Made by a program: the position numbers and the translations under genes. Positions 34,969-46,672 of a DNA stretch of 64,000 bases are shown here, one piece after another. Origin of the DNA: Archilochus colubris. Lineage: Eukaryota > Chordata > Aves > Apodiformes > Trochilidae. Within the stretch, counting starts at the first letter, position 1. Each line of letters begins with the position of its first letter. The stretch lies in contig CM041090.1 in NCBI GenBank assembly GCA_023079485.1, positions 39,870,874 through 39,934,873 of the forward strand. The letters run 5' to 3'. A model generated the notes under the pieces. That model saw only the letters and a list, made by a program, of their open reading frames with translations, did no database searches and had not been told where the DNA came from.

Positions 34969-37900
34969 TCCCTCTCAGCCCATGACACAGCACCTGGGGC
35001 TGCTTGTGCCCTCAGCCAGGTAGGGGACAGCAGAGCCATGCCCTGGCACTGGGACCTCTGCTTTTCTCTTTAGCCTTGAGACCATGACCCAGTGTCACAT
35101 TGGGGACCCATCTCAAGCCCTGGGTGGGCTGGCATGGGTGGGGACAGGTAGGTTGAGGTCCCTCAGTGCTTGTTTTCACCTGGGGAGGTGAGGAGTGCCA
35201 GCAAAGTGATGCCAAGGAGAGGCTGAGCTGGAAACACAATCTCTTTGCCAGCCAGGGGAAGGAACAAGATCCGGGGAGGTGAGCTGGGCACACAAATAAG
35301 GCTAATGGTATATTAATGAAAAGTAAGATCTCCCTAGGAAGGGCTGATCCAGCTGGTGAATAAGCCCCTCTAACAAGCTTAGGAGCTGCCCTCACCTGGG
35401 TTTTTCATTATGAGCTGGGAGGGTGCAGCAGCCCATGGACCCTCCCCACAATGCTGGGCATAGAGCTGGTTCCCTGTCACCAAGAGAAGAACAAATCCCC
35501 AAAAGCAACACCTCAGAAAAGATTAAGTTATGTTCCTGGCAGGGCTCAGGGTTTCCAAGTCCTCTCCAATTACAGTGACAATGCCAGGGCTGGTGGTGGT
35601 AGTGGTCAGAGTCAGGAAAGCAGCAGAGGGATTGCTGCAATTCCAGGGTTTATCCATTTAGTTGGCAGCTTAAGGGAATCAGGATCCCTGCTGGGGGGGT
35701 GTAAGAAACACTAGGACTTGGTTGCCTAAATCAGCACAGACTCAGTGTGAGGGGTTATCCTGACCCTGCCAAACCCTCAGCTAAAGATCAGGGGTGCAGG
35801 AGGAAAGGCAGCATGGAGAATGGCAAAAAAGAACATGAGTCCAAAAGAAAAATGCTTTGGGTCTTCCATACTCACAGATTCCCAGGGTGTCAGGCTCCTT
35901 GTCCCAGAGAAAACTCATCCAGGTGAACCATGAACACCTACAAGACCTGAGGAGGTTTGGCTGGAGATGTCTCAGAGCTTGATGTCCCTTCCAGGAGAGC
36001 CAAGGAGTTCAGGAAACCTTTGCAGCCTCATTTGGGGGATCTAGCACAGACTCCATAAAAACAGGTCCAATCCTTTAACTCTCAAGACTCTCCCATATTT
36101 TTCTAATTGATCAAAGGAGGTGATCACCAAAGCTGATGAGAAACAGCTTTTCATCTTCTGAACTGTTAACAATACCCATCTTACTCAGCCAGAGCTCTCA
36201 CCTGCACATGAAAATTGCTTCTAAATGTGATGGACATCCCTGATCCTCCAACCATTGGTGTGCAGAAGAGATAAATTGGATTTTGCTTGCATCCCTGTAG
36301 TCTTTGCACTTGGTGAGGCTGGAGCACACAGCCAGCATGTACAGCCTGAGATGAGACAGGGGTTCTTCCAGCAAGGAGAAAGCTCAAGGGGAAATCATCC
36401 TATGCCTCTGAAATGATATCATCAGGCTGGAAAGGTCTAGGGCTTGAGGTTTAATAGTCAAGATTATTTTAGGCAAGTTAAAAAAGAAGCTACATTGCTT
36501 CATCTCATGAGCTTAGCCAAGTGTGAGCAGATGATTTGTTCTCCACCTTGGCTGGTGGCAGCCCTGGGCTCTGGGATGCTCCTAGGGAGAATTTTGGGAG
36601 CTGCTGGGAGGATCTTCCCACATAACCCTGGATTTGACCATAAATACCCTCCTGCCCATGCCAACCCCAGCAGGACCCTCTCCTGCCAACAACCTCCACC
36701 ACCACTGCCCTTGACTCTCAGATGAACCACAGTCCCTCAGGGGCTGCCTCTGGGTTTTGCCATGTTCCCCAGCAGCTGCTTTGAGCTTCCTGGGGATGAG
36801 CAGATTTACTGGTGCTGGGATTGGAGGAGGAATGATCCCTCTTTATTACCAGCATCAAAGCTCTGCTCTTCCAGGGAGTTCATTATCCCTCCTGCCCACC
36901 CTGCCTCCTCGTCCTCTGTAATAAGATGAGCAGCAGAAGTCAAAGGCATCATTCTGGGGAAAGCTCTGAGGAACTGCTCATCAGACTTGCCCTTTTCTAA
37001 TGAGAGCCATCTAATTTACATCCTCATTTAACACCCTACCCTACATCTCACCTTCTCCCTTTCTTTCTTTGAAACCCAACCCTTTTTTACAAGAAACCCT
37101 TTTCCCTTTCCATCTTAATCAGGTCACTGTGACCCCAAATAAGCTTTAGCAAACCCCTTTGTGTCCAAACAGCAGAACCTCCCAAGGGCTTTATCCAAAC
37201 ACCCTCATCACGAGGTTAAGCATATTCCAGCCCAACCAATTAGCAGAGCTGAAAGCTTCGTCCAATTAACAAATCCCAAATGCCCAGGGGAAAAAAAAAA
37301 AAAAAAAAAAAGTAGGGAAATCATTCCTAAGACTGTTACTGCTGTGGATAAAACACCCTTTCCCCCAAGGGAAGCCTCTCCCACTTTCCTCGTGTGACCT
37401 TTCCAAAAATCCCAAGTGTGGCTGGGAGCCCACAGACCTCCCTGTGAGGCCCCATCCCAAAAAGCACCAAGAAGACTTCACGATTCATCTGTGGAGGCTT
37501 TCAGCTTGCAGGAAATATTCAAACCAAGGGGAAGAAGGGGGGAAGTAATTTTTGCCCATTTCTGGTCTGCTGTTTTATAAAGCACTGATGTAGTGTCAGG
37601 GGTCCCAGAAGCAGCACCCAGCAGCTCAGGTTGGTTTGGAAGTGCCCTCACCTCCCCTACACATCCTTCTCTCCCCCATCACCCACCAGCATCCTTCATC
37701 CCAGTCCCTCCAAGCTCCTGCTGCTTCATCCAGGACTCAGCCCCATGCAGCTGGAGCCTTCTCTTGCAATGTTCAGACCCTTCCAAACCCTCCAGTCCAT
37801 TCCTGCCCCACCAGTTGAAGCCCTGCTGGTTTTATCACCTTTTGCATGCTCCTAAAACCAGCTCCAGCTCCCTGCTAGAGCATAGCCCAGCTCCCCAGCC

Positions 37901-38084
37901 CTGCTGAAAGGAGCTGGCTCAGGCACAGCATGGATCCAACCCATGCCCAGGTTCATTAACTCTACTGAGCACTCAGGGACTAATAACAGCATTTCTGCTA
38001 CAGAATCAGACAAGCATTTTGGTTAGAGCCCAACCATTAACCCAGCACTGCCAAGGCCACCACTACACCATGGCCTTCAGCATC
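34969..38084. other. Unique flank, no gene seen
   Basis: No transposon recognised over about 3.1 kb apart from poly(A) at 37291-37311. Open frames are short and lack known domains. Confidence 0.45.
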
Positions 38085-38360
38085 ACATCTTCATCGTTTG
38101 GATGGAAATCCCTCCAGGGATGGGGACTCCACTGGGCCAGGGTTTGAGAACCTTTTCATGAAGAAATTGCACCTCATCTCCAGTTTAAACCTCCCTGAAG
38201 CTGTTTCCTCTTGTTCTGTCACTTGTTACTTGGGAGAAGAGCCCAACCCTCCCTGGCTCCCACCTCCTTTCAGGGAATTGTAGAAAGGGAGGAGGTCTCT
38301 TCTCTCCTCCAAGCTGAACATCCTGAGTTCTCTCAGCCACTCCACATAAGGTTGGTTCTT
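38085..38360 (-). mobile_element. Old CR1 LINE fragment, no tail
   Basis: Antisense CR1 words in order: TCCCTCCAGGGATGGGGACT, AACCTTTTCATGAAGAAATT, GAGAAGAGCCCAACCCTCCC, CACCTCCTTTCAGGGAATTG and AGCTGAACATCCTGAGTTCT. It is decayed and lacks a clear 3' tail. Confidence 0.75.
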
Positions 38361-38634
38361 CAAGCTCTGCTCATCAGCAAAGGACCCACAAAAGCTCCCT
38401 TATGGGTGGCTTTGCATTGCTGCCCCTCTGTAAGTAAAGCAGAGACCACCCTGGGAAGCTCCCATGCTCATCCTTTATCTCCATCCCACCAGGTGCAAGA
38501 AGGCTTTTTCAGATATGCCAATTCTCTTTTATTTTCTTTTTGCAAATAAGGATGGGATAGACACATAAAAATCTAAAGAAGTGCTATTAATTATCACCAC
38601 TAATATTACCATCAGCTTGGGGTCAGCAGGACAC
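38361..38634. other. Unique sequence
   Basis: No feature recognised. Confidence 0.35.
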
Positions 38635-38700
38635 TTCTTGGACTCAAGAACCTTCATGGTTGGACTGGATGATCTTAAAGATCATTTCCAAGCAGGAAAG
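38635..38700 (+). mobile_element. CR1 LINE tail fragment
   Basis: CATGGTTGGACTGGATGATC followed by TTAAAGATCATTTCCAA is the CR1 3' end without the terminal octamers. It lies at the end of the minus-strand frame noted at 38644-38979. Confidence 0.6.
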
Positions 38701-39309
38701 GATTCTCTGTGCTTCTGGATCCAAGTCAGGGAGCTCATACACACCCCCCAAAGGGAATTCCCAGCTCTGCCTCCAGTTTCCTGCTGGCAGAAAGGGCCCT
38801 GTCAGATCTTTCATCAGTTTAACAAGCTCTGCCTCAAAATTAGCTCTGAGATCTTTCACCCCCAGCATTTCACTGAGCCCCAGAAGTCCCAGGATCCTGT
38901 AACCCTGTGCTGCTCTCCTCCTGCCAAGGAGGAGATTTATTCCTGCCAAGTTCAGAGCCATTTGGTTTTCTGCTGACATTGCCCTTTGAGTTAAATCAGT
39001 TTCTTTCCCCCCCTGGTGTTTACATCCCTGCTGTATTTATAGACAGGCAGCACATCCTCTCCCAACCTCCATGGCCAAACACAGATGATGTTTTTCATCT
39101 CCTTGCCTAAAATAAGCCCTTTTCCCCTCATCCTTTGGCACCTGCTGTGACTTAAACTCAACCTTCCCAGGGCAAAACCCAGAACTCCGTGGCATATCCC
39201 CCAAAATTTCCCTGGCATTTCACAGCCCACTTAAACATTTCCTCATCTCTCTTTTCCTCTTTCTGCTTTAGGGTCACATATTCCTTTTCCCAGCAGGGTG
39301 ACATGTACA
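38701..39309. other. Unique flank; open minus-strand frame of uncertain meaning
   Basis: A 111-codon frame (38644-38979, minus) has balanced composition (for example EMLGVKDLRANFEAELVKLM and GVYELPDLDPEAQRILSC) but matches no family I recognise and ends in antisense CR1 tail. No splice sites or promoter support it. Confidence 0.25.
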
Positions 39310-39713
39310 GCTGCACACAGACAACACCCTGGGGTCTTTCTCCTCCTTGTAGTTTGCACTCAGGAGCCCCTGGATTAGTGGAAAATCTGTTTCTCCTCCC
39401 AAATTTCTGAGGTCACCCCATGCAAGATGGCATTTGGCCCTATTCTGTATCACCTCTACCCCATCCCCTTGCTTTCTCAGCCCTTCCCCAGCCCACACCA
39501 ACATTGCAACCCCAGTTGCACACAGACAACACCCTGAGGTCTTTCTCTTCCTTGTAATTTGCACTCAGGAGCCCCCAGTTTGGTGGAAAATCTGTTTCTC
39601 CTCCCAAATTTCTGAGGTCACCCCACACAAGATGGCACTTGGCCCTATTCTATATCACCTCTACCCCATCCCCTTCTTTTCTCAGCCCTTCCCCAGCCCA
39701 CACCAACATTGCT
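39310..39713. repeat. Tandem duplication, two copies of about 205 bp
   Basis: Copy 1 (39310-39514) starts GCTGCACACAGACAACACCC; copy 2 (39515-39713) starts GTTGCACACAGACAACACCC. Both run through AAATTTCTGAGGTCACCCCA and TATCACCTCTACCCCATCCC to CCCACACCAACATTGC. They differ by scattered substitutions. The source sequence is not recognised as a repeat family. Confidence 0.95.
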
Positions 39714-40834
39714 GACCCTTAAACCCCCCTGCAACTGATGCTCTGGGATGGCAGCTCCTGCCTTTCCCTTGCCTAGAAAGTCTGCTCCCTTTCGAAGAAA
39801 AGAAACCAGATGACAGCAGGTTAGCCTGGCATCATCTAGAGCAAAACCTGTGCCATGGTGTAGCCCATTTTCTCCTACCTGCTGACAGCCAGCAGGAAAA
39901 AACACAAGGGACAGCAGCTTCATCCAGGCTTCACGGGCCGGGGATTTAATTTCCATATAGCTCATTAATTCACCCAGCAGCGAGCTTGCTGCCCACACTA
40001 TGTAACTCCAATTATTCCCTCCATCCCCTTTCATCCATCCCACAGCCTCCCAGCCTTGCAAGCTGAAGCAAATAAAATCATCCCCATGACTAGCTCTTTT
40101 TTTCTCCTTTTTTTTTTTTTTTTCAAGTATTTTCTGTTCTCCAGTCAGACGACACCACCTCTGACTTCTCTGTCCACAAAGGGCTACCTTAAGTATTTGA
40201 TGTAAACGCTGCAGGGGGAAATACTCACTCCATTTCAGGTTATTATCTCACCAGAATACCATATATTATCTAGCAATCTCCTGCTGAGCAGAGAGCCTAC
40301 TGTATCATTGCATTATCTTGTTTGGAGTGCACAGATTGCTCACTACCGTGGTGCTGCCCACAAAAGACACACTTAAAAAAAAAAAAAACACAACAAAACC
40401 AAAATCCACTTAGGCTGCTGATCATATCCTGGTGGGGAAAATAAAAAAAAATTAAATATGAAGTCATCCCTAAAGGCTCAGGATTCATCACAAACACACA
40501 GAGTCTCCACATCTGGGCAGCACATCTGCTCTTTTGCACCACGCCAGCACCCTGCACCCTGCAAAAGGCAGGAAAATCCAGGGGTCAAGGAGGGCAAGAA
40601 AGGAAAAGCAGGTGAAGAGAAGGTCCTCACTTAATTCTAGGAAGGTGTTTGAAGTTAGCCACCAAGACAGGGGCATGTGCTGGACTCCCAGTGCCTGTCC
40701 CCAGCAAACTACTCCTGACCTTCACCCATCGTTTGCCTTCTGAGCAAGAGCCAGACTGTGGCTATCAGACTGTTTACCACCAAAACACAGCCCAATGCTG
40801 CAGGGTGGGGGGTGGTGTGGCTTGTACCAGCCCT
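39714..40834. other. Unique flank; candidate conserved block near 40130-40350
   Basis: T tract at 40110-40124 and A tract at 40377-40389. The repeat-free stretch 40130-40350 is rich in AT words such as AGGTTATTATCTCACC and TACCATATATTATCTAGC. No exon recognised. Confidence 0.35.
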
Positions 40835-41635
40835 GGGGTGGCTTCTACCATCCCTGGTGTGGGCAGCAGGAGCAGGGCAGGGATCATCCCCCTGTGCTGG
40901 GCACTGGGGAGGCTGCACCCCAAATCCTGGGCTCAGTTCTGGGCCCCTGAGGCCAAGAAGGACATTGAGGGGCTGGAGTGTGTCCAGAGAAGGGAATGGA
41001 GCTGGGGAAGGGTCTGGAGCAGAAGTCTGCCCAGGAGCAGCTGAGGGAGCTGGGGGTGTTGATCCTGGAGCAGAGGAGGCTGAGGGGAGACCTTCTGGCT
41101 CTCTGCAACCCCCTGAGAGGAGGTTGGAGCCAGGGGGGGTCGGGCTCTGCTCCCAAGGAACAAGGGATGGGAGAAGAGGAACTTTTGGCCTCAAGTTGTG
41201 GCAGGGGAGGTTTAGGTTGGTTATTAGGAACAATTTCTCCCTGGAAAGCTCAGAGATGGGAAAGGTGTGTGGTCTACAAGCTGAGGAAGAGAATGATCTG
41301 CATGCAGGGTTTGGAAGAAATGGAGATAAAGTGTTGTAGGGAGGTGGGTGTCAGTCTCTGCTCCCAAGGAACAAGGGATGGGAGAAGAAGAAAGAGCCTC
41401 AAGTTGTGGCAGGGGAGGTTTAGGTTGGAGCTGGGGAAGAATTTCTCCCTGGCAAGGGTTGTCAGGGCCTGGCCCAGCTGCCTAGGGCAGGGCTGGAGTC
41501 CCCATCATCCCTGGAGGGGTTTCAGAGCCCTGGAGATGTGGGGATGAGGGACATGGGGCAGGGGTGGCCTTGGCAGGGGTAGCTGAATGGTCTTAAAGGT
41601 CTTTTCCAACCAAAATGGTTCTGTGATTCTATAGA
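40835..41635 (+). mobile_element. CR1 LINE type D with internal duplication
   Basis: Begins near CTACCATCCCTGGTGTGGGC and carries TCAGTTCTGGGCCCCTGAGG, GGGGTGTTGATCCTGGAGCA and GACCTTCTGGCTCTCTGCAA. The block CTGCTCCCAAGGAACAAGGG to GGGGAGGTTTAGGTTGG occurs twice (41145-41220 and 41358-41427), separated by about 140 bp containing unrelated sequence. It ends AATGGTTCTGTGATTCTATA. Confidence 0.92.
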
Positions 41636-43971
41636 GAATTTATGGAGCTGCCTTCATAAAATAAACCAGACCTGGGTGATTCTAGGCAAAACTAACAGTG
41701 TGTGTAACATTTACTGTGGGTAATTGTATTTGGAATATTCCTACACAGCTTTGTTGGCCAGAGACCACACAGAGCACACAGATCACATATAGCAGACAGA
41801 CTGCATTTAGCAGCCAGACAATATAGAGTAGAGATGCAATATATAGCACATTTCTGTGGCTGCCTGGAAGGACTCATGCAGAGAAGGATACAAAAAAAAA
41901 AAGCAGAAGGGCAGATGCTGTCCCTAGAACAAACCCTGACCATGGGTCTAAGGAGCAGAGACCCCAGATAAAATGCCAAAGCAGAAAATATAAAAGACCC
42001 TGGCCAAAAGCTGACCAGATTTATGGAGAGTGTTTTCAGTTGAAAGCTTTGCAACATGTGCAGGGTTTGTCTTTAAGGAGATTTGCAGCCAGAAGCAGAA
42101 AATCACAGCAATAGGGAACCAGAACCTCCCAGCACCCATCACCACCCATCCAGGGTGTGAATGGGAGCAACACCCTCCAGCTGCCAAACAAATGGGTGAA
42201 CACCAGCACTTGCCTGGAGCTCACAGGATGATGAAGAGCAGATTTCACCTCCTTACAGCTGCTCCAGCTTCACACCTCTGCCCCAAAGAGCCCTGAGTTT
42301 ATCCCCCCTCCACCTCCTCAGCATTCAGGACTGATGCTCCCCAGGTTGAATGCAGTTCTGGGTCTTCCTGGTAAACACATTTGCAGCCCAAACAACCCTC
42401 CCAACAAATGGTTTTGTAATCTTAGAAGCTAATTAGCATTTTACAACTTAAATTCTCTCTTCCTTCTCCCACCCTCACCTCCCCACTCCCCCAACCCCCA
42501 GTTTTCCATTCCTCTTCTTTCCTTGCTCAGTGGGGCTCTGCTGCCTTTGTTTGCTTATTTATTTTTTTTTCCTTGATGTTCCAGGTCCAAGTAAAACTTT
42601 CAGACTGGAGAGAGAGAGAAAAAAAAATCCTTAATTAAAGAGCTCCTTTGAAAACAACATTCCTGGTGATTTTTATGGAGTGGACACGTTGCACATGACA
42701 TTTCACAGGCCATTAAGACTGAAGAATTTTTGACCAGCCTGCTGACAGTTTCTCTTGAGGGTGCTGATGTTTTGCTTATAGATGTGCCTGCTCCCATGTG
42801 CCAGCTATTACCATCTGGGGAGAGCTTTTTCCTGCAAAAGGTTTATCACACAGAGAAATAAGCCCAGTTGTCAACCTCTCTAATAAAGATGGGTACAGTA
42901 CAGTACAGATCTAAGGGCAAAATACTCCCCTGGATTCCTTACTAAGATGAATACTGACAAGTTGCTCTTGTGTCTGTAATTCTGTTCCCTTTTCCCAGGG
43001 AAAATGGGGAAAAAATTAAAAAGAAACTGAGAGGCTAAAGAAAAAGGAATGTTTTTTCTTAATCTGGAAAGGAAGAGAGTTTTCTTCTCAAGGAAACCTA
43101 CCTGGTGAGCATTCAGAGATGTCACAGCCAGCTCTACAACATCTCCCCAATGGCTGGAGAAGAATTTGGGGTCCAGAAGAGAATTTCCAGACTGTTTTCT
43201 AGTAGCTCTGAGTGTGAATCAAGCAGGTTCAAGGCTCCTGATTCACACCTGACCACAATCCCACTTAAAAACTGAATGCCAATGAGCCCTGAAGCTTCAG
43301 GTTTGATCTTCCAGTCACCAAAGCTGATATTCTGTAGTGACTGCTATGGAACTGGGAGCTCTTTCAAGGATAAAGCATCTCATTTGCAGCTTTCCTAAAG
43401 GACCTGCAGTAACACAACTTGTCAGTGATGCTGAACTCAGCTCCAGTGATTTGGAGATGGCTGGAAAACATTTTGCCTCCCTTAAAGTTTGGAAAGGCCA
43501 AAAATCAGGCTCCTGGGGCTGAATTTGGTGCTGGTTCTCCAGAACATGGGAGAGAAAAAGCCAAGGGCTCACTGGTGCCAGTTCAGCTCATCTGTGGCAG
43601 CAAACAGGGAGAGATTTGCAGGAATTGAAGGGGAAAATGCACTGTATGGTGATTATAAATATTTTTCATTCAGAGATAAATTAGGCTGTAATTAAATGCT
43701 GTCATTTAATGTACTGCCCAATAGATAAGGTAATTGCTTTTTTTTTTTTTTTAAGAGGGAGTGTGGTAGCAGCTACTCACTCATAAAGGGATAATGATGC
43801 TCATTTAACCTATAAACAGCCAGGTTGTGTATCACACCCCAGTGCAACAAACCCAAAAGTTCACTTTGATCATGACAGCTTCATTTCCTTCTAATCCCCC
43901 TCCAGCTCCTGGCCAAACCAGCCAGGAATTAGCAGTGGTTTCAAGGGGACAGACCTGAGTCTTGCTCCTTT
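41636..43971. other. Unique flank; AT-rich candidate conserved block near 43640-43740
   Basis: No transposon or exon recognised in about 2.3 kb. The block 43640-43740 (TATAAATATTTTTCATTC, GGCTGTAATTAAATGCTGTC) precedes a T tract at 43738-43752 and reads like homeodomain-rich non-coding sequence; this is only an impression. Confidence 0.35.
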
Positions 43972-44440
43972 CACAGAATCCCACAACACTTTGGGCTGGA
44001 AATCACCTTTAAAGGCCATTTAGTCCAACCCCTTTGCAGTGAGCAGGGACATCTCCAACCAGACCAGGTTGCTCAGAGCTCCATCCAACCTGACCTGGAA
44101 TATTTCCAGGGATGGGGCACCCACCACCTCCCTGGGCAACCTGGGCTGAGTGTTTCCCACCCTCATCATTAAAAAAATCTTTTCACTATCCAGTCTAAAC
44201 CTACTCTCTTAGTTTAAAATTATCACCCCTTGGCCTATCACTACAGGTCCTGTTTAAGTTTGTCCACATCTTTCTTATAGAACCCCCAATGAAGTATTCA
44301 AAGGTCACAGCAAGGTATCCCTGGAGGTTTCCCTTCTCTTCTCCAGGCTGAACACCCCCAAATCTCTCAGCCTGGCTCCAAAGCAGAGCTGCTCCAGCCC
44401 TTGGAACATCTCTTTCCAAGAGATGCCCCAAAAGCATCTT
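43972..44440 (-). mobile_element. CR1 LINE, diverged, about 450 bp
   Basis: Minus-strand order: CACAGAATCCCACAACAC, GGAAATCACCTTTAAAGGCC, GGGACATCTCCAACCAGACC, GGGATGGGGCACCCACCACC, TTCTCCAGGCTGAACACCCC and TCTCAGCCTGGCTCCAAAGC. It is the same 3'-end type as the satellite founder at 32803. Confidence 0.88.
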
Positions 44441-45234
44441 TCCTGCCCCAAAAGCCCAAGACACTTTCTTATGAGAGTTTGTCTTAGAGGATGCAGAAAG
44501 GGAAGGTAACACCTTACCCTTAGGTGTCTTCTCTGTAGCCATACAAGCCCACCAGCACAACCAGTAGAACCACTGGATGTTTAATGCAAAGAACCCTAAA
44601 TAAACCTATTTGGATCTGCAGCTTACATGGAACAAAATCACTTTTCCTACATTGCTCATGGGTATCTCCCAGCCTGGAAAATCCTGCTGCTTGAATAAAA
44701 AAAAAAAGCATTTCCCAACAGTTTAAGGACTGGCTTTGAAAACCTCACAGCAACGAGGTCCTGGAGCCCCACAGGTTGGATATTCCATCCCTCTCCATCT
44801 CACTCTGCTCCCTGCTGGGTTAATTCCCCCTTTTGGAGCTGCCTTCTCCTTTCATCCCTGCTCTATTGAGCTGTGTCCTGGCCAGTGATGCTCCTCTTTA
44901 AAGTGGTAGAAACCAGGTTAATATTTGGGGCTGTTCCCTCAGGCTCCCTGCAAACTCACTCCAGAGGAAATTTCCCACGAGTGCTGCATTAGTGAGCCAG
45001 GTAGTTCATGTCCTGAACTCTGTCTCTAGCAGGAAAAGGAACCCTGGAAACGTTGGGATTTTCCAGGCAGCACTGCTTCACTCCAAACAACCTGAAATTT
45101 ACCCAATGTCAACTTTTCTGAGTTGTTTTGTTGGGTTTTTTTTTCTCTACTTCACAGACTCAAAGTTTATTTTGCTAAACGAGCAGCTAGACACTTGTCA
45201 ATACATTTATGTATATATATTTATTTTTTTTTCT
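44441..45234. other. Unique flank, no gene seen
   Basis: Short A tract at 44696-44707 and T tract at 45138-45146; nothing else recognised. Confidence 0.4.
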
Positions 45235-45420
45235 ATAGGGACATGGTTTAGTGGTGGGTTTGGCAGCACTAAGGGTTGAACTTAATGATCTTAAAGGTCT
45301 TTTCCAACCCAAACCATTCTATGATTATATACATATGATTACATACATATATATATGATTATATCTATACAACCATTCTCTGATTATATATATGGATATG
45401 TATATATTCACAAACACAAG
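45235..45420 (+). mobile_element. CR1 LINE tail passing into an AT microsatellite
   Basis: GGACATGGTTTAGTGGTGGG, GATCTTAAAGGTCTTTTCC and AAACCATTCTATGATTATAT form a CR1 3' end (45235-45330). It is followed by TATGATTACATACATATATA-like repeats to about 45415, including a second CCATTCTCTGATTATATA. The AT array appears to have grown from the CR1 tail. Confidence 0.85.
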
Positions 45421-45526
45421 GCAGGATATCTGGGAAGATTTTTGGCACCCATTGCCTCTGAGACAAGGATCAGGACAGCAGGGGGGAAACTTGCACAAGC
45501 TGAACCCCAAAACAAGCTCCCATTTC

Positions 45527-46672
45527 ATAGAATCAGAGAATCATAGAATTAGCCGGGTTGGAAGGGACCTCAGAGATCATCTAGTCCAACCCTTGACCCA
45601 CCGGAGCAGTTGCTAGACCATGGCACTGAGTGCCACATCCAGTCTTTTTTTAAATGTCTCCAGGGACGGAGAATCTACCACCTCCCCGGGCAGTCCATTC
45701 CATAGCCTAATCACCCTCTCCGTGAAGAAATTCTTTCTAATATCTAACCTAAACCTCCCCTGGCACAACTTAAGACTGTGTCCTCTTGTCTTGTTGAAGG
45801 TCGTCTGTGAAAAGAGTCCAGTTCCCACCTCGCTACAGCCTCCTTTCAGGTAGTTGTAGACAGCAATGAGGTCTCCCCTGAGCCTCCTCTTCTTCAGGCT
45901 GAACAGCCCCAGCTCTCTCAGCCTCTCCTCATAGGGCCTGTGCTCGAGTCCCTTCACCAGCCTGGTTGCCTCCTTTGGACCTGCTCCAGCACCTAATCTC
46001 CTTCCTGAGCTGAGGGGCCCAGAACTGGACACAGGACTCAAGCTGTGGCCTCACCAGGCTGAGCACAGGGGCAGAATCCCTTCCCTGGACCTGCTGGCCA
46101 CGCTGTTCCTGAGCCAGCCCAGGATGCCATTGGCCTTCTTGGCTACCTGGGCACACTGCTGGGTCATGTTCAGCTTCCTGGCAATCCAGACTCCCAGGTC
46201 CCTTTCTGCCACTCTGTGCCCAGCCTGGAGCTCCCCATGGGGCTGTTGTGGCCAAAGTGCAGGACCCGGCACTTGGCCGTGTTGAACCTCATCCCGTTGG
46301 AATCAACCCAACTCTCCAGTCTGTCCAGGTCCCTCTGCAGAGCCCTCCTGCCTTCGAGTTGGTCCACACTTCCTCCCAGCTTAGTGTAATCTGCGAATTT
46401 GCTGATGATGGACTCAATCCCTTCGTCTAAGTCGTCGATAAAGATATTGAACAGAACCGGGCCCAACACTGATCCCTGGGGGACACCACTAGTGACCGGC
46501 CGCCATTTTGATGCAGCCCCGTTCAGCACCACTCTCTGGGCCCGGCCCTCCAGCCAGTTCCTAACCCAGCACAGGGTGCTCCTGTCCAAGCTGTGGGCTG
46601 ACAGCTTCTTCAGGAGAATGCTATGGGGGACGGTGTCAAAGGCTTTGCTGAAATCCAGGTAGACAGGATCCA
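45527..46672 (-). mobile_element. CR1 LINE type B', about 1.15 kb, inverted relative of 49493-50638
   Basis: From its 3' tail at the left (CATAGAATCAGAGAATCATA, GAATTAGCCGGGTTGGAAGG) it extends to the reverse-transcriptase core at the right, where the minus strand reads GTCTACCTGGATTTCAGCAA. It is nearly identical to the plus-strand copy at 49493-50638; the terminal 230 bp differ at no position I could find. Confidence 0.96.
45613..46672 (-). pseudogene. CR1 ORF2 reverse transcriptase remnant
   Basis: Encodes, in several frames, the middle and C terminus of a LINE reverse transcriptase: [20 protein letters not shown], the B-motif stretch [20 protein letters not shown], and the catalytic segment [11 protein letters not shown]. 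The family motif is F/YxDD; here the second Asp is Tyr (codon 46388-46386). A frameshifting gap at about 46209 lies between GTEW and the AERDLGVW segment, and further frameshifts lie nearer the 3' end. The element is a dead fragment lacking ORF1 and the endonuclease domain. Confidence 0.93.

Noticed and set aside
45527..46672. Reverse transcriptase as evidence for a retron or other defence system
   Set aside because: The motif order and 3' octamers identify CR1, an ordinary avian LINE, and the catalytic motif is broken.
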